A stretch of 64,000 nt of DNA from Aselliscus stoliczkanus (GCA_033961575.1 CM066730.1:153787523-153851522); one strand, 5' to 3'. Counted from the first letter of the stretch, positions 36,105 through 62,354 are shown. Notes: a model not told the origin generated them from the letters alone. Translations and numbers: made by a program.

Positions 36105-36287
36105 CTATGGTGGCTGCGGTGGCAGTGTGAGCACCAGGAGGCGGCAGCTGCTACGCGGGCAGATCAAACGATCTGGAATCCAAACTGGAGTGTCTGTGTC
36201 CTGAGGAAACACTCCAAGCATACCCTCTAGCCCTGGGTTAACAGTATGTTTGGTCCCTTTCAGGTACCAGTTAACAGGTCCTTCCAT
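36105..36287 (-). pseudogene. integrase C-terminus-like remnant, upstream unit
   Basis: A minus-strand frame containing VFPQDTDTPVWIPDRLI, which resembles the end of the C-terminal domain of class II retroviral integrases just before env. The rest of pol is absent: only about 270 bp separate this frame from the Gag fragment. Confidence 0.5.
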
Positions 36288-36560
36288 TTTACTAAAGCCC
36301 TAGGCTGACACAGGTCAGAGTTTTAATGTTTATACTTAGATGAGTGTTTTGATGTATCTATATTTAAAATACGACCGGAGAGTCAGGGGTTAACATTAGA
36401 GGGCAGTGGAGCTGAGGTCCAACCCTGCACTCCCTGGGGTTGCTCAGAAGAAGCTCAGGGACAGATTTAAATTGTTAAATAAGTTGCTGCTAAATGGGTT
36501 GCAAATCGATGTCTCTATCGTTGCCTGGGCCCAAGGCTGGGGCCCTGGAGCGCTTCCCAA

Positions 36561-36785
36561 CTAAGGGACAACCAGTTGGTTGAAAAGGAAGGACTTTAGA
36601 GATAATAGTGCTGTTGGCACAGAAATAGTCTCTGGAACGAGTGTATCTTTAATTAAGTTCCAGAAGGCAACAAAAAGTAGAAATTTAGCTATCTGAAAAG
36701 TTCCAACCTTTAAATCTCTGGCTGCAAGAGAGCAGCGAATTAAGTTAATAAAGAGTTTAAGTTTCTTAGATCCGGTTTGACCCAT
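36561..36785 (-). pseudogene. Gag matrix N-terminal remnant, upstream unit
   Basis: Reads MGQTGSKKLKLFINLIRCSL and continues in the same frame as the 33,999-34,223 copy, ending at the same stop. The two copies differ at only a few residues. The shared truncation shows that the deletion predates the duplication. Confidence 0.65.
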
Positions 36786-37182
36786 ATTTAATGTTAGTAA
36801 GTATAAAGGATAGAAAGAAACAATCACTCGATATCCACTCTGATGCTCGTCTGGCCGCGCCCCTCGCGGGACTTAGTCTGTCTTGGCAAAAGCTCTGCGG
36901 TATAGCCCCGCTCTGGTGGACGGGGGGCGACGCCGGAGAGTTCCGGAGTCGGCGACTCTCAGCCAAGTCGACGTTTAGCCTTACGACAGAGAACGGAAAC
37001 GCTGATTAGAGCCCATTCAAGTTCCGTAGCAAAAGCCAGTGGAACTATATGCATTCACTCACACAATCACACTCTTGCACACGAAATGGTTAGTAAGATA
37101 TATGTGTTCTAAGGACCTATTGTTTATATTCTAAGCTAAAACAGCACCTTATTTGTGCTCTTAAAATTCTATGACTACCCCA

Positions 37183-37522
37183 GCACTTCTTATATTGAGT
37201 GCAAATACTTATTACTACTCCGGCACTTCTTATATTGAGTGCAAATACTTATCACTACTCCGGCACTTCTTATATTGAGTGCAAATACTTATTACTACTC
37301 CGGCACTTCTTATATTGAGTGCAAATACTTATTACTACTCCGGCACTTCTTATATTGAGTGCAAATACTTATCACTACTCCGGCACTTCTTATATTGAGT
37401 GCAAATACTTATTACTACTCCGGCACTTCTTATATTGAGTGCAAATACTTATTACTACTCCGGCACTTCTTATATTGAGTGCAAATACTTATTACTACTC
37501 CGGCACTTCTTATATTGAGTGC
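37183..37522 (-). repeat. hairpin tandem repeat, upstream unit (9 copies)
   Basis: Nine copies of GCACTTCTTATATTGAGTGC at an exact 40-bp period, with starts at 37,183, 37,223 and so on to 37,503. Linkers AAATACTTATTACTACTCCG vary at one base (ATTAC or ATCAC). In the RNA sense the element is GCACTCAATATAAGAAGTGC, a 5-bp stem with a 10-nt loop. Confidence 0.95.
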
Positions 37523-37610
37523 CAAGATTATCCACTATCAAACCTGGCGTCACCAACCAGGGGGTCTGCAGTACCCTCAGTGGAAGCCTAACCGTGTTGA
37601 AAATTAGAAG

Positions 37611-37616
37611 ACTTAC
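37611..37616 (-). promoter_or_regulatory. retroviral splice donor, upstream unit
   Basis: Minus-strand TTGAAG|GTAAGT just past the primer site. The hairpin array and Gag start lie downstream, so both would be removed if this donor is used. Confidence 0.7.
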
Positions 37617-37622
37617 CTTCAA

Positions 37623-37640
37623 GTCCCTGTTCGGGCGCCA
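37623..37640 (-). promoter_or_regulatory. primer-binding site (tRNA-Lys3 type), upstream unit
   Basis: Minus-strand TGGCGCCCGAACAGGGAC, identical to the site in the other unit. Confidence 0.95.
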
Positions 37641-37642
37641 CT

Positions 37643-38262
37643 TGCGGGGGACCAGCCTCCGCTGACCAGGGTTCAAGAAGGTGGACACGGCGTCGGCGAT
37701 ACGAAAGACAGAAAATTTTTGTTACAGTAAAAGACAGAAAATGGAGAGATAGAGTGCAGGGCAGGAAAATAAAGAAGGGAGACAGTGGAGACACCGGGAG
37801 AGTTAAAGAGAAAAGTGTCACACTTTATTACAATAACGTGTCCTTTTTATAGGGACTTTTGACCATTATCCAATTACAAGTTTAAATTCCACATGGTCTT
37901 GATGTATTTTTCTCTTAAGACCTTTAGTCCCTATAATTGTTCTCCTTAGGGCACACTGTGACCTTTTCTATAATCCCATCTATAATAATCTCTTTATGAC
38001 CCAGACTCAGTTTCTACATAATCTGTAATCCTGGGTGTGAATACTAAAGAGAATCTCACTTTTGATATTTAATTTTGGCTTAACTGTACTCTCAAGACTT
38101 ATCACAAACCTTAACAAAACATACATTTTGTAATGAAAACACAGGCTTCAAGGGAATACAAATTTGAGGAACACATGTCTAATCAACAGTACTTTCAGAT
38201 TCACCAAGCCCACTAAAGTCAACCTGCATGCCCCTCAATATTGGGCTACACGGCCCTCAACA
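37643..38262 (-). repeat. 5' LTR of the array (620 bp)
   Basis: On the minus strand TATAAAAA lies at 37,844-37,851 and AATAAA at 37,824-37,829, giving a U3-R-U5 layout with transcription running away from COL9A2. The last U3 base lies 535 bp from the COL9A2 start codon. Confidence 0.93.
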
Positions 38263-38268
38263 GGCTTG
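38263..38268. repeat. target-site duplication, right copy (GGCTTG)
   Basis: Follows the CTCAACA end of the LTR and matches 32,137-32,142 exactly. Confidence 0.93.
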
Positions 38269-38796
38269 GATGTGTTTTAGTATGAAGAGGCCTGTTGTTT
38301 GTGTGTAGAGAGAGAAAAGGGCTGGGTGGGGGCTGGGCAGAGCTTGCTAAGGGGTCTGCAGAACCTGAAGCCAGGCTCGCAGGAATTAGTGGGGAGGACG
38401 GAGGGCAAGTGATGAAGCGTAGGCTGCGTGTCAGCGGGAAGGTGCTAGCCCCTGGAGGTCGCTGGAGGGGGACGCACACAGAAACCCAACCGTAGTCTCC
38501 ATCCTGCGCCGCGGCCGCTCCTCGGATTTCAGGGCCAGGGCCTCCGGGAACGCCGGGGCAAGGACGGAGGGTGGGCGCTGGCAGCTGGACGGAGCGGGGC
38601 GGAGCTGGGCTGAGGACACTGCCTCCCTCCCCGATCCTCTCAGGTGACAGACCCCGCGGGCCCCCCGCCCCGCCCCGCCGCATATTCAGGGGGCCGGGCC
38701 CGCCGCGTCCGAGAGCAGGCGGCGCCGCGCGGGGAGCCTCTGCCATCGGTGCGTGCGTGGACCCGGGCCCCCGTCCTTCTTCGACCCGCCGCCACC

Positions 38797-53285
<14,489 letters not shown>

Positions 53286-53870
53286 ACACAAGGCCAGGAC
53301 AGAGCCCAGCGAGCATCCTGGGGGGAAAGGACTAGGTCCCCTTTGGGTGGACATGCACCCCATCCCTCAGGCCAGGAAACTAGCTTTCCTAGGACCTTCT
53401 GTCTGGGACTCAGGAGTGCTGAGGAAAAGGAACTTCTAAAACATGGTGGAAGGGAAGGGAGGGCATCGGAATGAAAAAGTGACGCCACCAAACAGGGCCA
53501 GTGTCCCTGGAGAGGCCAAGCTCCAAAGAGGATGATTGGCTTTCCTTTCTGAGGCACCACTCAGATGTTACCAAAACAAATGTCTCCTTAATTTGCGTCA
53601 TCCTCCACCGGCCATCTTGTCCTTGGGGCGGGTGGACGGAGGTCTCTGCTGGTTCCTGATTGCATTTCACCTCCTGGGCTTACTGGGTGACCGCAGATGG
53701 CCGACGACCTGAGGTGCCATCCTTCAGCCAGCCCTGCTACTTCTTCCCTGCCTCCCTCCCATCTGAGTATTTAAACACCCATCTCCCTTCTCTTTCTGCA
53801 TCACCTTCTCCCACCATCCCCCAGATCCTCATAGGCCTTTCTGTAAATAAAAGCGTCCAACTTGGGTACA
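53286..53870 (+). other. COL9A2: COL9A2 3' UTR
   Basis: Extends from the stop codon to a polyadenylation signal AATAAA at 53,846-53,851. The cleavage point near 53,870 is inferred. Confidence 0.85.
53846..53851 (+). terminator. COL9A2: COL9A2 polyadenylation signal
   Basis: CTGTAAATAAAAGCG holds a canonical AATAAA about 560 nt after the stop codon. Confidence 0.85.
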
Positions 53871-55140
53871 AACCAGAATATGAGTTGTTGGGCTTAATTT
53901 CTCATGGATTGGGGATGGGCCTCCACTGCCTGGGCGGGATGGTCAGAGGCTCTGGAAGGGGAGGGCAGAGGATGGGGTACCTTCCTTCGGGCACATCCTA
54001 AATTATAAGCATCAGGATGGCACTGCATGTTTGAGGAACATCTGTGGGAAGAGCCTGAGGCTGGTCTCACTTTGGGCAGGTCCCTCCCCAGCCTTTGCAC
54101 AGCTGTGGCAAGGACTCAGCCGGGTCTTATATATCCCTGGTGTCTTGCCAGAGCCTGGTACACAGGAGGTCCTCTGTGAATTTCGGCACCCATTGCGTGC
54201 TGGCCCTGGGGCAGGAGCTGGCAGCTCCTGAAGATGGGAAGAACTTGGCTCTTACCTTCCAGCATTTCCCAGGCCCATGAGGAAAACAGACATGGACCTG
54301 GATGATGAGCAGAAGTGACATTGAGTCCCACCACTTTCACTAAGGGGAGGTCTAGGGGAGATTGGCTCTGATCTGATCTGTACCCCTGGGGGCTCCAAGC
54401 CTCACAGCTGTGTAGGTGAGCAAAGCTGCTCCAAGCAGAAGCAGGGAAGGACAAGACAGATGCCTCCGACTCACGCAAAGATGGGAGCTTTGGAAAGGCA
54501 GAAGTGACCAATCCCTTTGCTCCGTTATTGATTTGGGCATTCCCCCTCCTGCTTTCTGCCAGTCCCACACCCTCCTGGAGACACAGGACTCCAGCCAGAG
54601 GTCTTAGCATTTTCTGAAGCCTGGGCCCTCCTGCACCTCACCCTAAACTTGGCTGTAAGTCTCCACCTATGATAGAGCACCCTTCTCTTCCTCTGGCCAG
54701 CAGAGGCAGAAAACCCCCATCACTAGACCACCCTCTTTCCTCCCTCCCTCAGCCCCTCCCACCCCCAACACACACACCACTTGTGACATCTCAGCTCCCT
54801 TACCCCAATCCAGGGACAGACAGGAATGATAAGCTGGGGTAGCCTTGAGGGCCACACGGGTGGCTTTGCCCTCAGTACTTTGGCAAATCCCGAATCACAG
54901 CATTTCCCACCCCCACTCCCCAAAAAAAGGCCCCACTGCTGCTGTGGCTGCAGGAGCCTTAGAATCCAGAGAATCTAAGGCTCATTGAGGAGGGGAAGAG
55001 AATGATAGCCACAGGAGGCAGCTACAGCCTGGCCCCAAGCAGGCTCCCAGGCATGTCATACCTACACGGGGAGGGGCTTCACTTTACTTGTCCTGGTGCC
55101 TGAATCCTTGGCCTTAGAGTCATTTAAAAGAGAAAAAATT

Positions 55141-55225
55141 GGGCCGGCTCAGTGGCACGGTGGTTAAGCGCTGGCTTGGGACGCCAGCGGCCCTGGTTCG
55201 AGTGATATTGCCCTCAAAATAACAA
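55141..55225 (+). mobile_element. tRNA-derived SINE, short form with internal deletion
   Basis: GGGCCGGCTCAGTGGCACGG head, then GGTTCGAGTGATATTGCCCTC. The normal CCCACATATGAGGGCCAG stretch is missing. Confidence 0.85.
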
Positions 55226-55986
55226 AAAGAGAGAGAGAAAAATAAATGAAAGTTTCAAAAACCAAAACAAAAACCCCAAACAGTGCCTGACACATAGCAG
55301 GTGCTCAATAAACAGTTACTGAGTGAATGAATATGGTCAGGGTGTTCCAAGACCCACCAATCATCAAACCAGGAGGGAAGAGACTTGGTCTCAGTGAGTG
55401 TGTGGCTGAGGTTTGTTCCCAGATGGCTCACTTTATTCCCTCCACCGCCAAGAACAGGGACCTGCGTTCAATCACTGCACTTTGGGAGACAAAAATCTGG
55501 TCAACAAAAATGAAGTAAGAATTCAACTCCCCCAGTTCACAATTAGGAAAAAGGGGATTTAGGAAGCCAAACAGAGTATCACATCAAGAGAGCCCAGCCC
55601 ATTCCTGGAGGCTCAGCAGCTTCTCCTGCAGAAAGCAGCCTGTGAAGACTCAGAGTCCCAAGCCTCCCCTGGGAGGGCTGCAGAAATCTGCACGATAGGA
55701 TTTTGATTCAAGTAATTTAGCAAACTTAATATTTCAGCTCAGCTGGCCAGGATCCAACCCATGCCACCAAAAAATCAACAGTGAAAGGGGCCTTCAGCCA
55801 AAGCTCTGCTGTTTTACTAATAAACAGGATCTCAAGTTGGCTGCTGGTCATTCTGGCAATTTGTGAAGTGGGTATCAATACAGTGGCACTGGGTAGGCTT
55901 AGAAGCTGATGAAGCCCTCTGCTAGGTAAACACTGGCAAGAGCAGTGGAACAGCAGCTGGGAAGCTACTCTAAAGAATCCTGGTAA

Positions 55987-56363
55987 GGGGGGTGGATGGA
56001 TGGCTCGGCTGGTGACAGCATATGCTCTGAGCAACAGGGATGCTGGTTCGATTCCCACATGGGCCAGTGAGCTGGGGCCTCTGCAACTAGACTGAAGACG
56101 ACTTGAGCTGAGCTGCCGCTGAGCTGCTGGTGGGCAGCCAGATGGCTAAGTTGGTTAGGGCATGTGCCCTTAATGACAAGGATGCTGGCTTAACTCCCAC
56201 ATGGGCTACGCGCCCCCCACAACTAGATTGAGAACGGTGAATGGACTTGGAGCCAAGCTGCGCCCTCCACAACTAAGACTGAAGGACAACAACTTGACTT
56301 GGAGCTGATGGGTCCTGGGAAAAACACACTGTTCCTATAAACTTTAAAAAAAAAAAAAAAAAA
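55987..56363 (+). mobile_element. dimeric tRNA-SINE of the second (Ves-like) family
   Basis: Two heads (GATGGCTCGGCTGGTGA.. and GATGGCTAAGTTGGTTA..) are each followed by TCCCACATGGGC, then CTTGGAGCTGATGGGTCCTGG and poly(A). Flanks AAAGAATCCTGGTA are repeated on both sides. Confidence 0.85.
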
Positions 56364-56999
56364 AGAATCCTGGTAGGGGCAGAAATATTCCCAGGATACA
56401 TGGCGGACTTGTTTCTCATCCACAAAGCAGGACAGTTGAATTTCTACTTCATTTTCGATGACCAGACTTTTGTCTTCATTGATGATAGGACCCATAAGCC
56501 AGGTGCCTTGGTTATTGGGACTCCGTCATGCTCTTCTAGGGTCACAGTCAACTAAACTCAAGTGGATCCAGCTCCCGGTGGATAAGGAGAATTGTGTCCT
56601 TTGCCCCCTTGGCATATCCTATCTGGTAAGCACAGCAAACTCAACTTGTCCAAAACTAGTCAAAACTGGAGCCACTCCCTGACTCAGGGGCTCCTTCAGG
56701 GAATCCCTCTCAGTGACCAGTTCAACCTCTGGTGCCTGAGGCCTGAAAGCTGCATCATCTTTAACTCTGTCTGCCTTCACCGCTTATCGCAAATTCTTCT
56801 CCAATCCTGTTGATCTCTCCTGTTCACTCATTTATTTAGCAAATGTTCATTCATTCCATAAGTATTGTTCATTATCTCCCCAACTAGAATGTGAGCTCTA
56901 TGAAGACAGGTTTTTTTTGTCTTGTTCACTGCTGTACCCTCAGAGCCTACAGCAATGAACAGTATTTAGCAGGAACTTAATATAGATTAGCTAAGTGAG

Positions 57000-58640
57000 T
57001 GATTATATTATTTAGGGTCATCCACATGCTTTATCATGGCACACAGCCCCTTAGACCCGGACCATCTTCCTCGGTGGCCTTATGTTTCCTAACTTCTTGC
57101 TATTCCTAAAATGCCCCGTGTGCTCATGTTTTTATCCCTGCTGTTCCCTGGACTGCCTGCCCCCGCCCCCCCTGCCCTCTTCCTCGTCCAGCTGATTTCT
57201 ACTCCTCTTTCAAAACTTGATCTTGTGCTCTAGCAATCCTCTCCCACTCCACCTGCCAGCTGGGTTGGGCACTTTTGTTTTTGTTCTTATTTACATCATA
57301 GTGGCTATGGTGAATTATTAATTATTAGCAATTATTATGGTCATTAATCAGTTACTGAGCTCTTACTATTAGCAGGCATTGTGCTAAACACCCTGCAAAC
57401 ATGATGTCATTACCCTTACAACACCCTACGAAGCAGGTATTAACCTCATTTGTCATGTTAAAATATAAAATCTTTCTCTCAAACCCACTTTCCCCTACAG
57501 CTACCATCCCATATTTGGGGGTTCCTTTGATGGGAATAAAGGGTTGTTGAATTTGGCTCCTAGCTCATCCTTGGATTGCTTGCTGGTTTCTCATCTCCCA
57601 GGTATCTGAGAATCAGAGTGCCCCATGGCTTGGTCCTTGAACCACATCTTTTTCTCTCACTCCTCGTGATCTCATTCAGTTTTGTGGCTTTAAATTCCAC
57701 TATTCATCCCTAACCCAGACCCCTCCCTTTAACTCAATTCTTTCATCCAACTGCCTATTCAACGTCTCCCCTGAGAGCTCTACTAGCCATCTATCTCAGT
57801 GTTAACATAGCCCAAATGTTAAAATGATCTGCCCTCCAAAATCCCCCCATTCTTCATCTCAATTACTGGCAACTCCATCCTTTCTGTTACTTAAGCTCAA
57901 GTTTCCTGTACCCCATATCTGATATATCAGCGAATCCTGTTGGCTCAGCCTTCAGTGGTTGATCCAGAAAGCAACCACTTCTCACCACCTTCCAACTACC
58001 ACTCCAGTCACCATTTTAATTTCTTGCTGGAAGTTTGGCAAGAGCCTCTCAACTAGTTCCCTACTTGTACCCTTGCTGCTCAACTAGGAGCCAGAGTGGT
58101 CCTGTTAAAACTTAGATCATGTCATTCTCTGGCCTAAAACCCTCCCCTGGTTTCCCCTGCACATTAGGAAAAGCCAGAGCTCCAACAATGGCCCTGCTAC
58201 AAGGCCCTGTAAAATCTGCCTCATCCCTACCCCTCTGACTTTATTTCCCATCATTTCTTCCCAGCCTCTCTGGCCTTCTGGTGTTTCTCAAACACACCTG
58301 GCTTGCTCCCACATCAAAGGTCTTTACACGTGCTGGTCCCTCTTCCTGGAATGCTCTTCCCCTAAACATCTGCTCATTTCTTTCAGGTCTTTGTTCAAAC
58401 ATTCCCTTCAGTGATGCCTTTTTATAACCACCCTATGGAAAACTGCAATTCCCCTCCACCACCACTGCCACCTCACACAAACACCCCAGGCCTTCTTTTT
58501 TCTCCCAAACATGCATCATCGTTTAATGTATATTTTATATATATTATATATATCTGCATGAGGTGGGCATTTTTCTATCGTTCATTTATTAATGTGTTTC
58601 CCAGCACTTAGAGCAGAGCTTCTTGGTACAGAGTGGGGAC
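57000..58640 (+). repeat. L2-like ancient LINE sequence
   Basis: Best part is 58,010-58,430: AGCCAGAGTGGTCCTGTTAA, CATGTCATTCTCTGGCCTAAA, GGCCTTCTGGTGTTTCTCAAAC, CTGGAATGCTCTTCCCCTAA and CAGGTCTTTGTTCAAACATTCC. These are L2 phrases in order. Outer limits are uncertain. Confidence 0.7.
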
Positions 58641-58952
58641 TTAATATTTGTTGACTAAATAACAGATGGAGAAATAAAGGCTCAGTTAAGTTTCTTACCC
58701 AGAGTCCTACTAGTGTGTGGTAGGTTGGATTCTAGAACCTTCGAGATTACTCTTGTTATACCTTCCCTGTTTGTCAACCACCATCCAGAGAGCCACAGGG
58801 CAGCTCTGACCTGCAGGCAGAGGTTGTGATCTGAGGTGGGGGCTTCATCCTGCTCACCGGGTGAGGGCAGTCCTGATTTCACAGGTTTTCAGAATACATG
58901 GGGGTATCTTCCTATCTGTCTCGGGCCAAATTGTTTAAGAAATCCTCCTCCT

Positions 58953-59284
58953 GGGCCGGCCGAGTGGCGCATTGGTTAAGAGCTGGTTTTGGGATGCCAG
59001 CGGCCCCAGTTCGATCCCACATATGAGGGCCAGTGACACTGCCCTCTACAGCTAACAACAGCTCCAACAATAGCTGCGGTGAGCGACCATCCAGAGGCCG
59101 GCGACCGATCTGCCTCATCCGGGAAGAGGGCAATGACGATACCAACAATGAAGCAACGTCCTCCGCAACTAGACTGAAGAACAAAAAGACAGCAACTTGT
59201 CTGTTCCCCTTCCCTGATTCCCTAACGCTGTTCCCCTCCCCCAATGCCCCAATTAAAAAAAAAAAAGTCTTTAAAAAAAAAAAA
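58953..59284 (+). mobile_element. tRNA-derived SINE, long form with body deletion
   Basis: GGGCCGGCCGAGTGGCGCATTGG head, shortened body, CTGTTCCCC..CCAATGCCCCAATT tail and poly(A). Flanks AAGAAATCCTCCTCC are on both sides. Confidence 0.92.
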
Positions 59285-60572
59285 AAGAAATCCTCCTCCC
59301 TGGAAACCATCCTGGATAATAAGAGCCAGAGGTTTTCTCCCTATCCATACTGTCTGAAAAGGGCTACCCTATTCCACTACGGACCATTTCTGCCTTCCCA
59401 CCAAACTGTACTTAGCCTGACACACCAGTTACTCATTCATATCACTGTGGTCTTGAATCAGGAATTTTGGGATACAAGTTCTCTGTAGTTTTCTTTGTAT
59501 AGAACCTAAGACAGAACTTCAGGCCTACAAGCGATACCTATTAAGCTTTCTGCTAATGATGAAACACTCAAAACAGTCAAAGCTATAATATATAAAGTAT
59601 ACATGTACTAAAGAATCCAAAGGATGAAAAAGATGAAGCAGAAGGCGGCTTCCTTGGGGAAGTGCAGGCTACATAAAGGATTACAGGTGGGCCCATCATT
59701 AGCACTAAAACCCCTAGCAATCCAGGAACTCTGCTCCTATCCTAAACAGGTAGAATTTACTAGTAACTCTCAGGCTTCAGCAAAAGGCCAACTCAGATAA
59801 AGGCAGTTCATACACACGGCGGAGACGCTCCGTTAGATTCAGGGATCAACCCTGCTGTAGGCGGGTGTATTATTTTACCCTCTACCAAGTATTAAGGTGC
59901 AAAGCGGGTGCAAAGTGGCACCTCTTTCCCTCCTTGGCTGGCCTCTCTACTCCTTCCTGATTGGTCAATACCTCAGGAAGCTACCAGTATCTTCTGGCCA
60001 TCCCTATGCCTCTGCCATCCATCAATAATCACATATTAAAAAGCTAATTACTGCTGTCACATGTAAGGAGGACCGAAGAGGCAGCTGGAGCAGACCAGAC
60101 AGGCCCAAGATAATCTGAGGTTATGAAAATGGAGAAGGAATGGTCCCCAATGAAGCTTCTGAGAACACCAGCCAGGGTTGGGCACACTCTGGAGTGGGGC
60201 AGGAGGAAGGCACTGAAGAGGACTCTGTGAGGGAGGCCGGGTGACGATGGTGACATCACGCAGCGTTAGGGCTGCTGCTTCCTCCCACCTTTCAACGGCC
60301 TGGCAACTCAGTTCCTCTAGGTGATAAAAATACAGATAGATAACAAATGACACAAGTTTTGTCAAACCAAAGACAAAGGACATCAATCTGCATTGGCAAT
60401 TTTTAATGTTTCACTTGTGCAGAACTGAAATTTGTATTTAAAGGCACAGAAGGAAGGAGAGGCAGTTATCACAGCATGAATTCACGATATAGGTTGCTGG
60501 ATAAAAATCACAGGACTGCTCCTCTTTAGCCGTAGGAAAATAAATAATGCAGTACTAAACTAGATCTTTAGT

Positions 60573-60578
60573 TTTATT
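60573..60578 (-). terminator. ZMPSTE24: candidate ZMPSTE24 polyadenylation signal
   Basis: Minus-strand AATAAA about 1.45 kb after the stop codon. Confidence 0.45.
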
Positions 60579-61684
60579 ACATTTCCATGTAAAGACATCA
60601 TCCAAATATGAGCTGAGCAAACGACTTTCAGACCAGATACTGAGGGTGCGCAGTTGATCCCACTTTGGAATAAACGCCCAGAAAGCAAGCGTTACCAGTG
60701 GGTGGGAGCTTAGGCACAAAGAGTTTTCATTCAGGAAGTGGACAGAGATTTGAAGCAGTCAAACATACAGCTTGGAAAACTGGAAAAGAAATCTTTTGAG
60801 GCATTTGTTTTGAAAAGAAAAATCATCTGCCTATCAAGAACTGTAATTTTCAAAAATAGAACCAGGCCTGATTAAATAGTACTTACGACTTATTGATAAA
60901 AATTACAAAAATAAAAACTGAAACTCTTCTGTCCTTTGAAAGAGATAGAAAACTATATTTTTTCCTCTAATAAGAGAATTGTCAGTATTTCACCCTTACG
61001 TCTCTTAAAATGTCATCTCTTCTTTCCACATTCTGCCACTTTAAAAATAGTAAAACCTGTTCAATACGGCAATATCTGCTAAGTGAAAGGATGCACTACA
61101 ATTGAATAAAAGAGTAGGAATGAGGAAAAAGCTGAATGTTTTGAAAAATACTAGTTTATCCCTAATGGGATCATACCCAGCAGGTGGAAGAAAAGATAAA
61201 GATTTCCTTAAAAACATAACCCAAAGAATTGAAACATTCTAGACATAATTTCTAATTTCAAAGCACAGTTGGAAATTCCTGATTGGTATGTACCAAGAGA
61301 GGGAACAGAGAAATTTGGTAGAACAGTATGGCATATTTCTGACTACTTTCATTTAAATAACATCAGACTAACCAATTATTATCTTTCTTCCTTATTTAAA
61401 ACACTGATTAGCTAGGTTAAATCATAAGAATATGAAAGTAAAAACAAGTCTCAACTTAGGTCTAAGCACAACGATTGGTGCCACTGGTTCTGTGTTACAG
61501 AGAGGACTCGGGTCGGGTGTCCTCTTTTAAACATATGCGCGTATGCCCACAGACACCTTATATGCAGATTCTATGTAAGTGTGTAAATAAAACAAGTTCT
61601 GTATTGTCTCAAATAATTTACAAACTGATGGTAAATGCGATGTTAAAGATAAAACTATGCCTTTAAAAACATTAAGCCTTAACT

Positions 61685-61799
61685 GGGCCGGCCGAGTGGC
61701 GTGGTGGTTAAGCGCTGGCTTGGGAAGCCAGTGGTCCCAGTTCAGGTCCCACATGAGGGCCAGTGACACTGCCCTCAAAAAAATTAAAAAACAAAAAAC
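61685..61799 (+). mobile_element. tRNA-derived SINE, short form, in the ZMPSTE24 3' UTR
   Basis: GGGCCGGCCGAGTGGCGTGG head through CACTGCCCTC and an A-rich tail. A long perfect target duplication AAAAACATTAAGCCTTAAC lies at about 61,665 and 61,800. It is antisense to ZMPSTE24. Confidence 0.93.
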
Positions 61800-62023
61800 A
61801 AAAACATTAAGCCTTAACATTTTATCCAGTGTTTCCTTTAAGAAATGGATTAAAATAATTTTTGAATTGAGATATTAAATGTATTTAAATCTGGGCTTTT
61901 CTGTACTTATAATTTTTCTTAAAAAAAAAAAAAAAAAAAAGTTTAAAAACATCAAGAGCCGGAACATGCTGCTGCCAGGACAGAAATAATCAGAAATATC
62001 TTCAGTCGCAGACCCTGGCCAAA

Positions 62024-62275
<252 letters not shown>

Positions 62276-62354
62276 CTACTGCCCAAGCCTTTGTTGTCAC
62301 TGAAGGTTTTATGAACTAAGACTGGAGAGGAAGCTCAGCTCAGGGTAAGAGAAA

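Larger units (their letters stand above)
32143..38262 (-). mobile_element. tandem endogenous retrovirus array: LTR-int-LTR-int-LTR
   Basis: Transcribed from the minus strand, the order from 38,262 downward is: LTR (620 bp), Lys3-type primer site, internal unit (2.3 kb), polypurine tract, middle LTR (412 bp), primer site, internal unit (2.1 kb), polypurine tract, LTR (620 bp). All three LTRs start TGTTGAG and end CCGCA on the minus strand. One 6-bp duplication brackets the whole array and none brackets the middle LTR. The middle LTR abuts a primer site on one side and a polypurine tract on the other, so it is shared by both units. Each unit is too short for gag-pol-env and retains only fragments, so the element is non-autonomous. 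The high similarity of the units indicates a recent origin. A mis-assembly producing the duplicate is the main alternative. Confidence 0.93.
53871..60550. other. tail-to-tail intergenic region between COL9A2 and ZMPSTE24
   Basis: No coding exon is recognisable. It holds SINE copies at 55.1, 56.0 and 58.95 kb, L2-like sequence at about 57.0-58.64 kb and MIR-like pieces. The rest looks like ordinary non-coding sequence. Confidence 0.7.
60555..62023 (-). other. ZMPSTE24: ZMPSTE24 3' UTR (approximate)
   Basis: The minus strand downstream of the stop codon at 62,024. A canonical AATAAA is at 60,573-60,578 on the minus strand (ATGTAATAAAACTAAAG). The end point is inferred from that signal; a weaker ATTAAA lies further on at about 60,402. 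A SINE at 61,685 is inserted in this UTR. Confidence 0.55.

Noticed and set aside
37183..37522. Regular short repeats resembling a CRISPR array
   Set aside because: The intervals between motifs are the same sequence, not unique spacers, and the locus is in a mammalian provirus. It is a tandem repeat with a hairpin.
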